DNA of 45,396 nt from a virus. The translations under genes were made by a program, and so were the position numbers. The stretch covers positions 1-45,396 of IMG/VR virus record IMGVR_UViG_3300017786_002104, one strand, 5' to 3'. The stretch's first letter is position 1, and every line of letters begins with the position of its first letter. Positions 39,423 through 45,396 of this stretch are shown here, piece by piece. The notes under the pieces were generated by a model, which was given only the letters and a program-made list of their open reading frames with translations, was not told where the DNA came from and searched no databases.

Positions 39423-39841
39423 AGTTCTCCTAACAAAGCCTTGAGCTTTTTCTTTGACTTGCCTTTTACTTTGGCTTTTGAAATATCATTATCTCCATCA
39501 CCTACAACGACAATAGCAATCATTCCCATGCTCTTGTGTGGTGAACACTGATACAAATATACACCTGGAGTGTCGAATTGCATCTCAACTACTTTATTAA
39601 GTTTTGATTTCTTTGGTGCTTTCCACCCATCAGGTCCTGCAATAAATTCTACATTATGACCTTTTGATGTTGGAACCCATGTGATAATCTCACCCACTTC
39701 GATACGTGTAATATCTTCTGAGTAGACCATCTTAGCGCCATCATCACGCTTGTTTAACATTTCGATTGTAACATCTGCGTTGGCTGAACTTACTGCAAAT
39801 ACAGCCGCAAACATTACTAAGTAAAAATAAAGTGTTTTCAT
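39419..39841 (-). CDS. Pseudoazurin (type-1 copper protein)
   Basis: 140 aa. Signal peptide residues 1-22 (cut after SSANA), then the cupredoxin domain: MVYSEDITRIEVGEIITWVP, KGHNVEFIAGPDGW with His62, and YQCSPHKSMGM with Cys99, His102 and Met107. The Cys-x2-His-x4-Met spacing equals bacterial pseudoazurin, and MVY...V-GE-I-WVPT-K-HNVE is family-specific. It would be periplasmic and carry one electron, in host cells typically to nitrite or nitrous-oxide reductase, cytochrome oxidases or peroxidases. A Lys-rich C-terminal tail of about 25 residues extends beyond the family. Confidence 0.9.
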   Translation of the reverse strand: MKTLYFYLVMFAAVFAVSSANADVTIEMLNKRDDGAKMVYSEDITRIEVGEIITWVPTSKGHNVEFIAGPDGWKAPKKSKLNKVVEMQFDTPGVYLYQCSPHKSMGMIAIVVVGDGDNDISKAKVKGKSKKKLKALLGEL

Positions 39842-39849
39842 ATCATATC

Positions 39850-39984
39850 CTAACTTGTTTTGTACATGTTGTGTTTAAATTCAGAGATTTCATTGGCTTT
39901 ATCATTCATGCCCATATCTCTTAACTGCTTAATACTCATACAGTAACTTCTATATTCCATTAGTTTCATAAATCGTTTAAACAT
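39850..39984 (-). CDS. Small protein, 44 aa
   Basis: Helical small protein (MFKRFMKLMEYRSYCMSIKQ, then LRDMGMNDKANEISEFKHNM) with GAGGAA 6-8 bases before the ATG. It fills the gap between the pseudoazurin gene and the membrane protein at 40000-40221. Function unknown. Confidence 0.55.
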   Translation of the reverse strand: MFKRFMKLMEYRSYCMSIKQLRDMGMNDKANEISEFKHNMYKTS

Positions 39985-39999
39985 TACGTTTCCTCTTTC

Positions 40000-40221
40000 T
40001 TACATCTTTTTACAGTCAAAGACTGATTTTTCTAATTGTACTGGTACACCGCCTTTAGCGATACATACCTCTTTCCAATTTGGTTCGTTAAATTTTTGGA
40101 TAACAGCATAGAAACCAAAAGCTATACATATTACCATAAGTGAAGTCATAATTACAAACATATAGAAACCTAACTTCTGCACTACTTGTGCTGATATTTC
40201 CATATGTTGATCACCAACCAT
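40000..40221 (-). CDS. Single-span membrane protein with Cys pair
   Basis: 73 aa, one transmembrane helix (LGFYMFVIMTSLMVICIAFGF) and a short tail with two Cys (KEVCIAKGG ... VFDCKKM). The tail may be periplasmic and form a disulfide. The ATG at 40221 overlaps the atpE stop as TAATG; an ATG at 40203 (MEISAQ) with GGTGA upstream is the alternative. Function unknown; coupling to atpE suggests joint membrane action. Confidence 0.68.
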   Translation of the reverse strand: MVGDQHMEISAQVVQKLGFYMFVIMTSLMVICIAFGFYAVIQKFNEPNWKEVCIAKGGVPVQLEKSVFDCKKM

Positions 40222-40451
40222 TATACTGCAAACATTAATAGTAATGCCACCAAGAATGCAAAGATGCCTAATGCTTCTGCAAATGCGATACCTACGAACA
40301 TTGTTCCTTGATCACCTTCACCTTTTTTAGGCATGTACTTTAATACACTGCCAACTATAATTCCGACAGCGATAGCCGCCCCACCCATTCCAATTGTTGC
40401 TAACCCTGCACCCAATAAAGCGCCCATCGTTGCTATGTCACCTGTAATCAT
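40221..40451 (-). CDS. atpE: F0F1 ATP synthase subunit c
   Basis: 76-aa c-subunit, two helices. Helix 1 carries the glycine-rich pattern [17 protein letters not shown]. Helix 2 is [20 protein letters not shown] with the ion-binding Glu59, nearly as in alphaproteobacteria. The loop between the helices is changed: cellular proteins have the conserved R-N/Q-P turn that contacts the F1 stalk, but here residues 36-51 read [16 protein letters not shown], about three residues shorter than alphaproteobacterial proteins and lacking that Arg. It would insert into the host membrane and could enter the host rotor ring. It is coupled on both sides (start in TAATG context, overlap with the next gene). Confidence 0.9.
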   Translation of the reverse strand: MITGDIATMGALLGAGLATIGMGGAAIAVGIIVGSVLKYMPKKGEGDQGTMFVGIAFAEALGIFAFLVALLLMFAV

Positions 40452-40645
40452 TATTTGCTCTCCAACATTAATCTTCTTGCTTCTTCTACATATCCTTGAC
40501 GGTATAATTCACTGGCGGCTCTTGCTCTACCTGCTGACTCACCGAATGCCCATAGGAACATTCCTATTGCTACGATTGTTTTACTTAATACTTTTAAGGT
40601 TGTTTTTAAAGGATGGCTTACATATTCTGCATTAGCTAATTCCAT
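40451..40645 (-). CDS. Small membrane-associated protein, 64 aa
   Basis: A hydrophobic segment ([15 protein letters not shown]) is followed by an amphipathic helix ([20 protein letters not shown]). No family recognised with certainty. The ATG overlaps the DUF1127 stop as TAATG with GAGG upstream, and its stop is adjacent to the atpE start, so it is in the same operon. Confidence 0.65.
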   Translation of the reverse strand: MELANAEYVSHPLKTTLKVLSKTIVAIGMFLWAFGESAGRARAASELYRQGYVEEARRLMLESK

Positions 40646-40932
40646 TACACTGAACCTCTCAAATTTGGGTTCGAACGAACATTATGTGGGTATGTGTCAC
40701 GAAGATTGTTTTCGTGAAATGTGTCATTAGCAATAGAACGAATATCGCCACGGCTAATGCCGATGTCGTTTAGTTCTCTATCTGTTAATGCGTGGAGTGT
40801 TTTAAATGTTTGTCTGCGATCTTTAGCTTTAGCCATCGATTGCGAAATTCCTTCGATGAATGTTACAAAACGGTATGCCCAGACTGACAACATGCTTGAA
40901 TTGTTATTGATGTTAAAGAATGTGTGTGCCAT
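40645..40932 (-). CDS. DUF1127-domain protein
   Basis: 95 aa. The C-terminal half has TLHALTDRELNDIGISRGDI, the DUF1127 signature of small basic host proteins common in alphaproteobacteria and reported in phosphate, C/N regulation and RNA maturation. The N-terminal half is helical and hydrophobic. The ATG at 40932 has AAAGGA upstream and is the first gene of the operon. The domain is probably of host origin. Confidence 0.82.
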   Translation of the reverse strand: MAHTFFNINNNSSMLSVWAYRFVTFIEGISQSMAKAKDRRQTFKTLHALTDRELNDIGISRGDIRSIANDTFHENNLRDTYPHNVRSNPNLRGSV

Positions 40933-41053
40933 GATTAATCCTTTTCTAATAAGTGTTTCTTGTTTCTTCAATAATATTTAGCACCTATTTTTGAAAATAA
41001 CACCCCAAGAGATACGCTAAGATTGCATAGTCGTATTGCGTTCTAGGAAACTG

Positions 41054-41066
41054 TGACAGTTTGTCA
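41054..41066. other. Inverted repeat TGACA-n3-TGTCA
   Basis: Perfect 5-base arms around GTT in the divergent region between the energy operon and the plus-strand gene, just upstream of the late promoter at 41070-41077. Could be an operator; no independent support. Confidence 0.35.
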
Positions 41067-41069
41067 TTT

Positions 41070-41077
41070 TATAAATA
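41070..41077 (+). promoter_or_regulatory. T4-type late promoter TATAAATA, plus strand
   Basis: Exact late octamer on the plus strand 20 bases before the ATG of the only plus-strand gene, with AGAGG ribosome site between. This is the clearest late promoter in the window. Confidence 0.8.
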
Positions 41078-41096
41078 AAAGAAAAAGAGGTTGGCA

Positions 41097-41465
41097 ATGG
41101 CAAACGTACACTACTTAAAACGATCACATAACGAAGCAGTAATCAAAGTATACGTAACAGACTCATCTGGCGATACTATTGATGTTGCACTAGCCGACCT
41201 TGTTGCTGCTGGCGAAACGTTTGATGCGGGTACAGCTTCTGTTACAATTAAAGAAATTCATTACGGCTGTAAAGTCAATAAACACGTAGACGTTTCTAGG
41301 TGGGATGGAGCAACAGCCCATGGGCATTACTATTTTGTAAACTCAGGTTCATTAGAGTTTACTGGTTTCGTAGATAACGTGTACTCAGATAGAGATATAC
41401 GGATTATCGGTGACGGACCTTTCCATTGCATAATGAAATTAACTAAAGTTTCTGGATATTCTTAA
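41097..41465 (+). CDS. Conserved protein on opposite strand, likely structural
   Basis: 122 aa, beta-rich: HYLKRSHNEAVIKVYVTDSS, then HYGCKVNKHVDVSRWDGATA and FVNSGSLEFTGFVDNVYSD. I associate this sequence type with conserved structural proteins of marine T4-like phages. It uses the ATG at 41097, with AGAGG 6 bases upstream, not the earlier TTG. It is driven by a T4 late promoter and overlaps the convergent minus-strand gene by 23 bases. Confidence 0.8.
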   Translation: MANVHYLKRSHNEAVIKVYVTDSSGDTIDVALADLVAAGETFDAGTASVTIKEIHYGCKVNKHVDVSRWDGATAHGHYYFVNSGSLEFTGFVDNVYSDRDIRIIGDGPFHCIMKLTKVSGYS

Positions 41466-41661
41466 GACGTCTCTCTAAAGCCCTCTTAACTTGAAGCATA
41501 AGAGTTTCCTCTGTGTTATTAACCCCAGACCATTGTGATCTAGGGTTAACATATTTCTTGGCTTTATTCTGATGCTCCATGTAGCGTGTCAATGCTTTCA
41601 ACAAAGCAGAAAGCAACATACGATCTCTCGCTAGAACTATCTTCTTTGATATGTTTTTCAT
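41443..41661 (-). CDS. Hypothetical protein, 72 aa
   Basis: Basic helical protein (MLLSALLKALTRYMEHQNKA, ending VKRALERRLKNIQKL). It overlaps the plus-strand gene tail to tail by 23 bases, and its start overlaps the upstream stop as TAATG. No ribosome site or family is seen. Confidence 0.6.
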   Translation of the reverse strand: MKNISKKIVLARDRMLLSALLKALTRYMEHQNKAKKYVNPRSQWSGVNNTEETLMLQVKRALERRLKNIQKL

Positions 41662-41852
41662 TAGGCGTTTATCGATTTAAATTCACTACAGAAAAAACTT
41701 GGGATAGGTCCTTGTCCAAACCCAGAACCAAGGTTCAGCTTTCTTGCTATCGTGTTAGCCTCTCTCTTGCTAACCTTGAGTGGTATTACCATATCCCATT
41801 CTGTTTCGTGTATGTCCCACTTTTTGCCTGACGATTTTACTACGTAACTCAT
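41661..41852 (-). CDS. Hypothetical protein, 63 aa
   Basis: MSYVVKSSGKKWDIHETEWD, followed by a short basic helix KVSKREANTIARKLNLGSGF. It overlaps the helicase stop as ATGA, so it is probably translated with gp41. Function unknown; may be a small helicase- or DNA-binding partner, but nothing shows this. Confidence 0.65.
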   Translation of the reverse strand: MSYVVKSSGKKWDIHETEWDMVIPLKVSKREANTIARKLNLGSGFGQGPIPSFFCSEFKSINA

Positions 41853-43288
41853 GTAATACCACCTGCGCCAAATAAGCTTTTCTTCCCAGACTTAGGATTA
41901 GAAAATGTTGTCTTATCAAATATCGGATCATCAATACCAGCTTTAGTAACTGCTTTGACTGGTGTATTGTTCGCTGTAGACTGACCTTGTTGAATACCAG
42001 ACTGTGCTGAGTCTTCAAGATCAAAGATTTGCATCTTAGCTCTATCGATACCCACAACGAACCTTCTATACCAACTAATATCACCCCAACGGTTCTTGAG
42101 TTGTTTAAACATCAACTGACCTAAATCATCTAGTTCTTCAGATGTAATCAAACCTAAGATGCAATCCGCTGTATGGGTAATGCCCATAGATTCAGAGGTA
42201 TTAGTCAAATCAACATCAGAGTTACCATATCCATCACGGTTGAACTGGGAAGACGTAACAACAGCACAATCAAATTCCATAGCCAATCCACGGATTTCTT
42301 CAGCTATTGACTTGACTAGAGTATAAGAGTTTGCCGCCGCCGCACCTTTAATACGAGATGATGCACAGATATTTAGATAGTCAATCATAATAATATCGGG
42401 TTTGAAGTTACGTTTCATTTTGAGTTCATTGAGTAAATGACGAAAATGACCTGCATGTGCTGAACCTGTAGGGTATTCTTTAACAATAAGTTTACCTGTT
42501 GTCTTAGATGTAATTCTACCCATACGTTTAGCGTATGTATCTTTGTCCATGTCTTTGATTTCATCAACACGAACGCCCATCATGTTAGCATCAATACGTT
42601 CTGAGATGCGTTCTTCTGCCATCTCCATAGTGATGTACATGACGTTCTTACCCATCATTAAAGCAGAAGCCGCCGCATGGCATTTTACTAATGACTTACC
42701 ACCACCAGTCGTTGCTAACAACACAGTCATAGACTTGCGTGGTAAACCACCCTTAGTAATCTTATTGAGAATATCTATATCAAAGGGTGTGCGCTCTTCT
42801 TTACGATGGTAGAATTCATAACGAGATTCATAATCCTCAAGATAGTCGTGACCGATAGATGTGTCAAAGCTAACACCTAACGAGTCAGTCAACATTTGAG
42901 GTAACGCACCCTTATCGAATTCTTTATCTTCGCCATCAATTACAAGGATTGCTTTACGTATTGTGTTAAACAAATCTCTGTCTTGACAGAACTTTTCTGT
43001 TTCAGAAACAAGCCAATCAGTATTAGTGTCTGGGTCACGCTTAAGACTATCAAGTGTATGCATCACTTGCTTGTAAGTGTCTTCATTCATATCTTTGCGT
43101 TTATCTACAGATATTTTAAGTGCCTCAATAGATGGGGCATCATTGTATTCGTCCACATAAGATGTATAAGCAGAAAACACTTTCTTTACACTTTGGTCTT
43201 CAAAGTAATCTGATTTTAAGTAAGGGTAAACACGACGATAAAACTCATCGTTAAATACTAAGTTGGATAATACTGTTGTTTCTATCAT
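41849..43288 (-). CDS. 41: Replicative DNA helicase, T4 gp41-like
   Basis: 479-aa DnaB-like hexameric helicase that unwinds DNA at the fork and works with the primase at 29140-30159. Walker A LATTGGGKS at residues 191-199 (VLLATTGGGKSLVKC), Walker B and DnaB motif DIIMIDYLNICAS, and VVTSSQFNRDGYGNSDVDLT with the following ESMGITHTAD. The N-terminal domain (1-150) matches gp41 size. Driven by the promoter at 43355-43383. Confidence 0.95.
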   Translation of the reverse strand: MIETTVLSNLVFNDEFYRRVYPYLKSDYFEDQSVKKVFSAYTSYVDEYNDAPSIEALKISVDKRKDMNEDTYKQVMHTLDSLKRDPDTNTDWLVSETEKFCQDRDLFNTIRKAILVIDGEDKEFDKGALPQMLTDSLGVSFDTSIGHDYLEDYESRYEFYHRKEERTPFDIDILNKITKGGLPRKSMTVLLATTGGGKSLVKCHAAASALMMGKNVMYITMEMAEERISERIDANMMGVRVDEIKDMDKDTYAKRMGRITSKTTGKLIVKEYPTGSAHAGHFRHLLNELKMKRNFKPDIIMIDYLNICASSRIKGAAAANSYTLVKSIAEEIRGLAMEFDCAVVTSSQFNRDGYGNSDVDLTNTSESMGITHTADCILGLITSEELDDLGQLMFKQLKNRWGDISWYRRFVVGIDRAKMQIFDLEDSAQSGIQQGQSTANNTPVKAVTKAGIDDPIFDKTTFSNPKSGKKSLFGAGGIT

Positions 43289-43354
43289 ATAAACGTTCCA
43301 TACGGCTAAGTTAAATAATGGCGACCAATGAAATTAGCCGCCATCTTAAAGATT

Positions 43355-43383
43355 ATAATATTACACAAATCGTGTAATGTCAA
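43355..43383 (-). promoter_or_regulatory. Sigma-70 promoter with spacer dyad, minus strand
   Basis: Minus-strand TTGACA (43378-43383), 17-base spacer, TATTAT (43355-43360). The whole spacer is an inverted repeat TTACAC-n5-GTGTAA (arms 43361-43366 and 43372-43377), suggesting a repressor site between the -35 and -10. Confidence 0.65.
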
Positions 43384-43388
43384 GGAAA

Positions 43389-44486
43389 TTATTCTTCTGT
43401 ATCGTCGATTAGTTCGTCGATAACTTCTGCACTTACTTCATCGTCACGCATGATAGCACCTGATGCACCAATAGTAAACGAATCTTTAATGTACTTGCCA
43501 AAGTTTGTTTCTTCAAACATCTTCATCCAGAAGTCTTTGTTGTCAACAATCTCTTTTGCTCTCATCAACTTATCTGAGAGTACAACACCAGTTTCTGGAT
43601 CAATAGCTTCATACCAACCTACTTTAGGTTTGTTTAAATAGCCACCTTTCTCAGCAACTTCCATAAGACCAGACCACTTCATAATACCACTGTCCCACGA
43701 TACAGAGATTGGAATCTTACTCTTCTCTCGTACATATCGTGACTTCTCAATGTTAATAACAAAGTGATAGCCTTGGATTTCAGTACCTACCTTGTCTTGT
43801 TGACGTCCAACAATCCAAACAGTATCCGCACTGTACATGATACCAGTACCACCAGACACAACAGCCTTAGAGTACATCTCTTGTGTTTGATACGTGTGAT
43901 TAACCGCAATCAATGGGATGTCTTTAAGGTTAAGGTGTGGTGTCACCATACGGAATAGAGACTTAATAGATTTGGCTCTTGACATATCAGCAACTGATTT
44001 GCCATCAAGTGAATCTTGTACCTCTTTCTTGGAAGCTAGGTTACCAATAGAGTCGATAACGATAACAATGTTACCATGATGCTTAGGCTCAATCTTATCA
44101 AGCTGTTGCATAATCTCAAACTTCAATTGCTCAACATCTGTGATTGGAATGTGTGCTACACGATCCATATCAATGCCAAAACTTTCGAAGTAGGCTTGTG
44201 GTGTTCCAAACTCTGCGTCAAAGAACATCAGAATTGCGTCTGGGTTCCGTTTCATGAAAGCACCTGCCATAAGTAGGGCAAATGCTGACTTAAAGTGTTT
44301 AGAAGGTCCTGCTAGAACTAGCAGTCCTGGTGTCAAACCACCATCAATACGTCCAGACAAAGCAACATTGACCATAGGAACCTGAGTAGGAGCCATGTCT
44401 TTCTTGCCGTATACTTTAGACTTTGTAATAGGGGCAGTCATTTTAATCGTACTATTCTTTACGATTGTGTTCAATAAATCATTCAT
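43389..44486 (-). CDS. uvsX: UvsX recombinase (RecA-like)
   Basis: 365-aa T4 UvsX-type strand-exchange protein. Walker A GPSKHFKS at residues 60-67 is the UvsX form, followed by LMFFDAEFGTPQAYFES, the Walker B strand IVIVIDSIGNLASK, and the second DNA-binding loop region LIAVNHTYQTQEMYSKA with the GGTGIMYSAD motif. The C-terminus is acidic, as in RecA. It is flanked by gp32 and helicase genes, as in related phages. Confidence 0.95.
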   Translation of the reverse strand: MNDLLNTIVKNSTIKMTAPITKSKVYGKKDMAPTQVPMVNVALSGRIDGGLTPGLLVLAGPSKHFKSAFALLMAGAFMKRNPDAILMFFDAEFGTPQAYFESFGIDMDRVAHIPITDVEQLKFEIMQQLDKIEPKHHGNIVIVIDSIGNLASKKEVQDSLDGKSVADMSRAKSIKSLFRMVTPHLNLKDIPLIAVNHTYQTQEMYSKAVVSGGTGIMYSADTVWIVGRQQDKVGTEIQGYHFVINIEKSRYVREKSKIPISVSWDSGIMKWSGLMEVAEKGGYLNKPKVGWYEAIDPETGVVLSDKLMRAKEIVDNKDFWMKMFEETNFGKYIKDSFTIGASGAIMRDDEVSAEVIDELIDDTEE

Positions 44487-44492
44487 TATATA

Positions 44493-44819
44493 TCAACTTC
44501 CCTCTACGATAGTTTTTAGTTTTGATTTATAAGCCTCAATCTTAGATACGCGATCAGGCCAATAAATTGTTGATTTCTCAGAGTTCCTACATAGGTTGTC
44601 CAAGAACGGTGTTACCGATTTAAATAATAGTTCTAAACGATACTCAAGATCGTCAGCCTTGAGTTTAGCGTCAGTTAGTTGGTCTTCTAACGTCTGCTTC
44701 TCACTGCTAACTCTCTCAATAGCAACCTTGGCTTCAGCTTCTTTCTCTTGAAGCTCTTCATCAATAAAGCTGAAACCAAAGTCAAAGTCTAAAACCTCTT
44801 CATAGACTTTGTTAGCCAT
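44493..44819 (-). CDS. Coiled-coil protein between gp32 and uvsX
   Basis: 108 aa starting MANKVYEEVLDFDFGFSFID, then a heptad-rich acidic helix (EKEAEAKVAIERVSSEKQTL and following) and a helical C-terminus with WPDRVSKIEAYKSKLK. The ATG at 44819 overlaps the gp32 end, with AAGGAA upstream. Its position between ssDNA-binding protein and recombinase suggests a mediator or loader role, comparable in place to gp59/UvsY, but there is no sequence match I can see. Confidence 0.75.
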   Translation of the reverse strand: MANKVYEEVLDFDFGFSFIDEELQEKEAEAKVAIERVSSEKQTLEDQLTDAKLKADDLEYRLELLFKSVTPFLDNLCRNSEKSTIYWPDRVSKIEAYKSKLKTIVEGS

Positions 44820-45396
44820 TCGCCAGTTCCTTGAAAATTGACAGATCATCATCATCGTCGTCGTTCATGGACATTGAGGGAGCCGCTGATTGCGACTCTG
44901 GCATTACGTTTAGTGTTGGTTCTGGTGTATTACCACCAAAGCTAGACATATCCAAATCATCAACCTCTTCCGCTGTGTTAGGTGTTGATGGTGCTTGATC
45001 TAACGCAAGTACACGATAGAACTTTGTTTTCAAATCATCATATGACTTAAAGTTCTTTGGATCGACTAATTCCTTCAAGGAATGCTCTTCGTTAAAGATG
45101 CGTTCCAATTCAGAGTCATCATCTGAAATTGCAGATGGTGTATCAAAGACTGATTTGTCGTAGTTAGGGTATCCAGCGACTTTCTGAATCTTCAATCGGA
45201 AGTTAGCACCTTCCCACATATTGAATGGGTCAGCCGCAGTTTCATCTTCAAACTGTGGGTTCAGAAGTTCTTGAAGTTTACCAAAGATTTTTGCACCATA
45301 CTGATACAAGAATACCTTGCCTTCATTTTGTGGATTTGATGGGTCTGAAACCACCAAGATGTTAGAGACATACTTCAAGCGACGTTTCATCTTACC
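44812..45396 (-). CDS. 32: Single-stranded DNA-binding protein gp32 (C-terminal part)
   Basis: The frame has no start inside the window: it is open to the right edge, so the N-terminal part is cut off. What is seen (about 194 aa) includes the OB-fold end VSNILVVSDPSNPQNEGKVF, YQYGAKIFGKL, FNMWEGANFRLKIQKV, and an acidic tail DDDDDDLSIFKELANG, the form used by gp32 to bind partners. It coats ssDNA for replication and recombination. It is co-transcribed with uvsX and the coiled-coil gene. Confidence 0.93.
   Translation of the reverse strand, partial: GKMKRRLKYVSNILVVSDPSNPQNEGKVFLYQYGAKIFGKLQELLNPQFEDETAADPFNMWEGANFRLKIQKVAGYPNYDKSVFDTPSAISDDDSELERIFNEEHSLKELVDPKNFKSYDDLKTKFYRVLALDQAPSTPNTAEEVDDLDMSSFGGNTPEPTLNVMPESQSAAPSMSMNDDDDDDLSIFKELANG

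Noticed and set aside
1-45396. tRNA genes, CRISPR arrays, insertion sequences
   Set aside because: No cloverleaf, repeat-spacer pattern, transposase or terminal repeats were recognised by reading; a tRNAscan run was not possible.

Overview
The window is a contiguous piece of a T4-like myovirus genome (AT-rich, tightly packed, start/stop overlaps of the ATGA and TAATG type throughout). Diagnostic T4-type genes are gp32 (cut by the right edge), UvsX, the gp41-type replicative helicase, the gp61-type primase, the RNase H 5'-3' exonuclease, the gp1-type dNMP kinase, gp67 prohead core protein, PhoH and T4-style TATAAATA late promoters. The accessory genes point to an alphaproteobacterial marine host: a 5-aminolevulinate synthase of the glycine/succinyl-CoA (C4) pathway, a pseudoazurin, a DUF1127 protein and an ATP synthase c-subunit whose second helix looks alphaproteobacterial. 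All genes but one lie on the minus strand; the exception is a small gene at 41097-41465. No tRNA, CRISPR array or transposon was seen.

Layout by increasing coordinate. 20-9735: early/middle genes (orphan C5 DNA methyltransferase, a CmoA-like methyltransferase, a nucleotidyltransferase plus APS-kinase-like pair, DUF932 protein, PD-(D/E)XK nuclease, PAAR spike-tip protein, PhoH, HAD phosphatase, RNase H) separated by repeated TTGACA-17-TATAnn promoters. 9769-13866: glycosyltransferase, dNMP kinase, GIY-YIG nuclease, glutaredoxin and small unknowns. 13870-22951: a sugar/glycan island (phosphomannomutase-like HAD, SGNH hydrolase, NodU-type carbamoyltransferase, cytidylyltransferase, short UDP-glucose dehydrogenase, a GT17-sulfotransferase fusion, a methyltransferase, an RmlB-like dehydratase) with a SleB-type wall hydrolase inside. 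23018-30159: nucleotide and tetrapyrrole supply (DUF454 membrane protein, hemA, nrdA, nrdB carrying an ATP-cone, thyA, dihydrofolate reductase, primase). 30215-32798: lysis (coiled-coil/TM protein, overlapping Rz1/Rz, GH19 endolysin) with gp67. 32795-36721: basic or acidic head-associated proteins. 36738-39299: a second glycan cluster (GT25-like, sulfotransferase, GT32-like, methyltransferase). 39360-40932: a terminator-bounded membrane-energy operon (DUF1127 protein, small membrane proteins, ATP synthase subunit c, pseudoazurin, a 20-residue peptide). 41097-45396: the lone plus-strand gene, then helicase, UvsX, a coiled-coil protein and gp32.

Together the genes convert ribonucleotides to deoxynucleotides, replicate and recombine DNA, lyse the host, and decorate glycans, probably with sulfate. 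The strongest candidate for an unusual system is the 39360-40932 operon. It combines a phage-encoded F0 c-subunit that keeps its ion-binding glutamate but has a rewritten polar loop, with a secreted type-1 copper electron carrier and several tiny membrane or regulatory proteins. It may reprogram respiration and ATP synthesis during infection.
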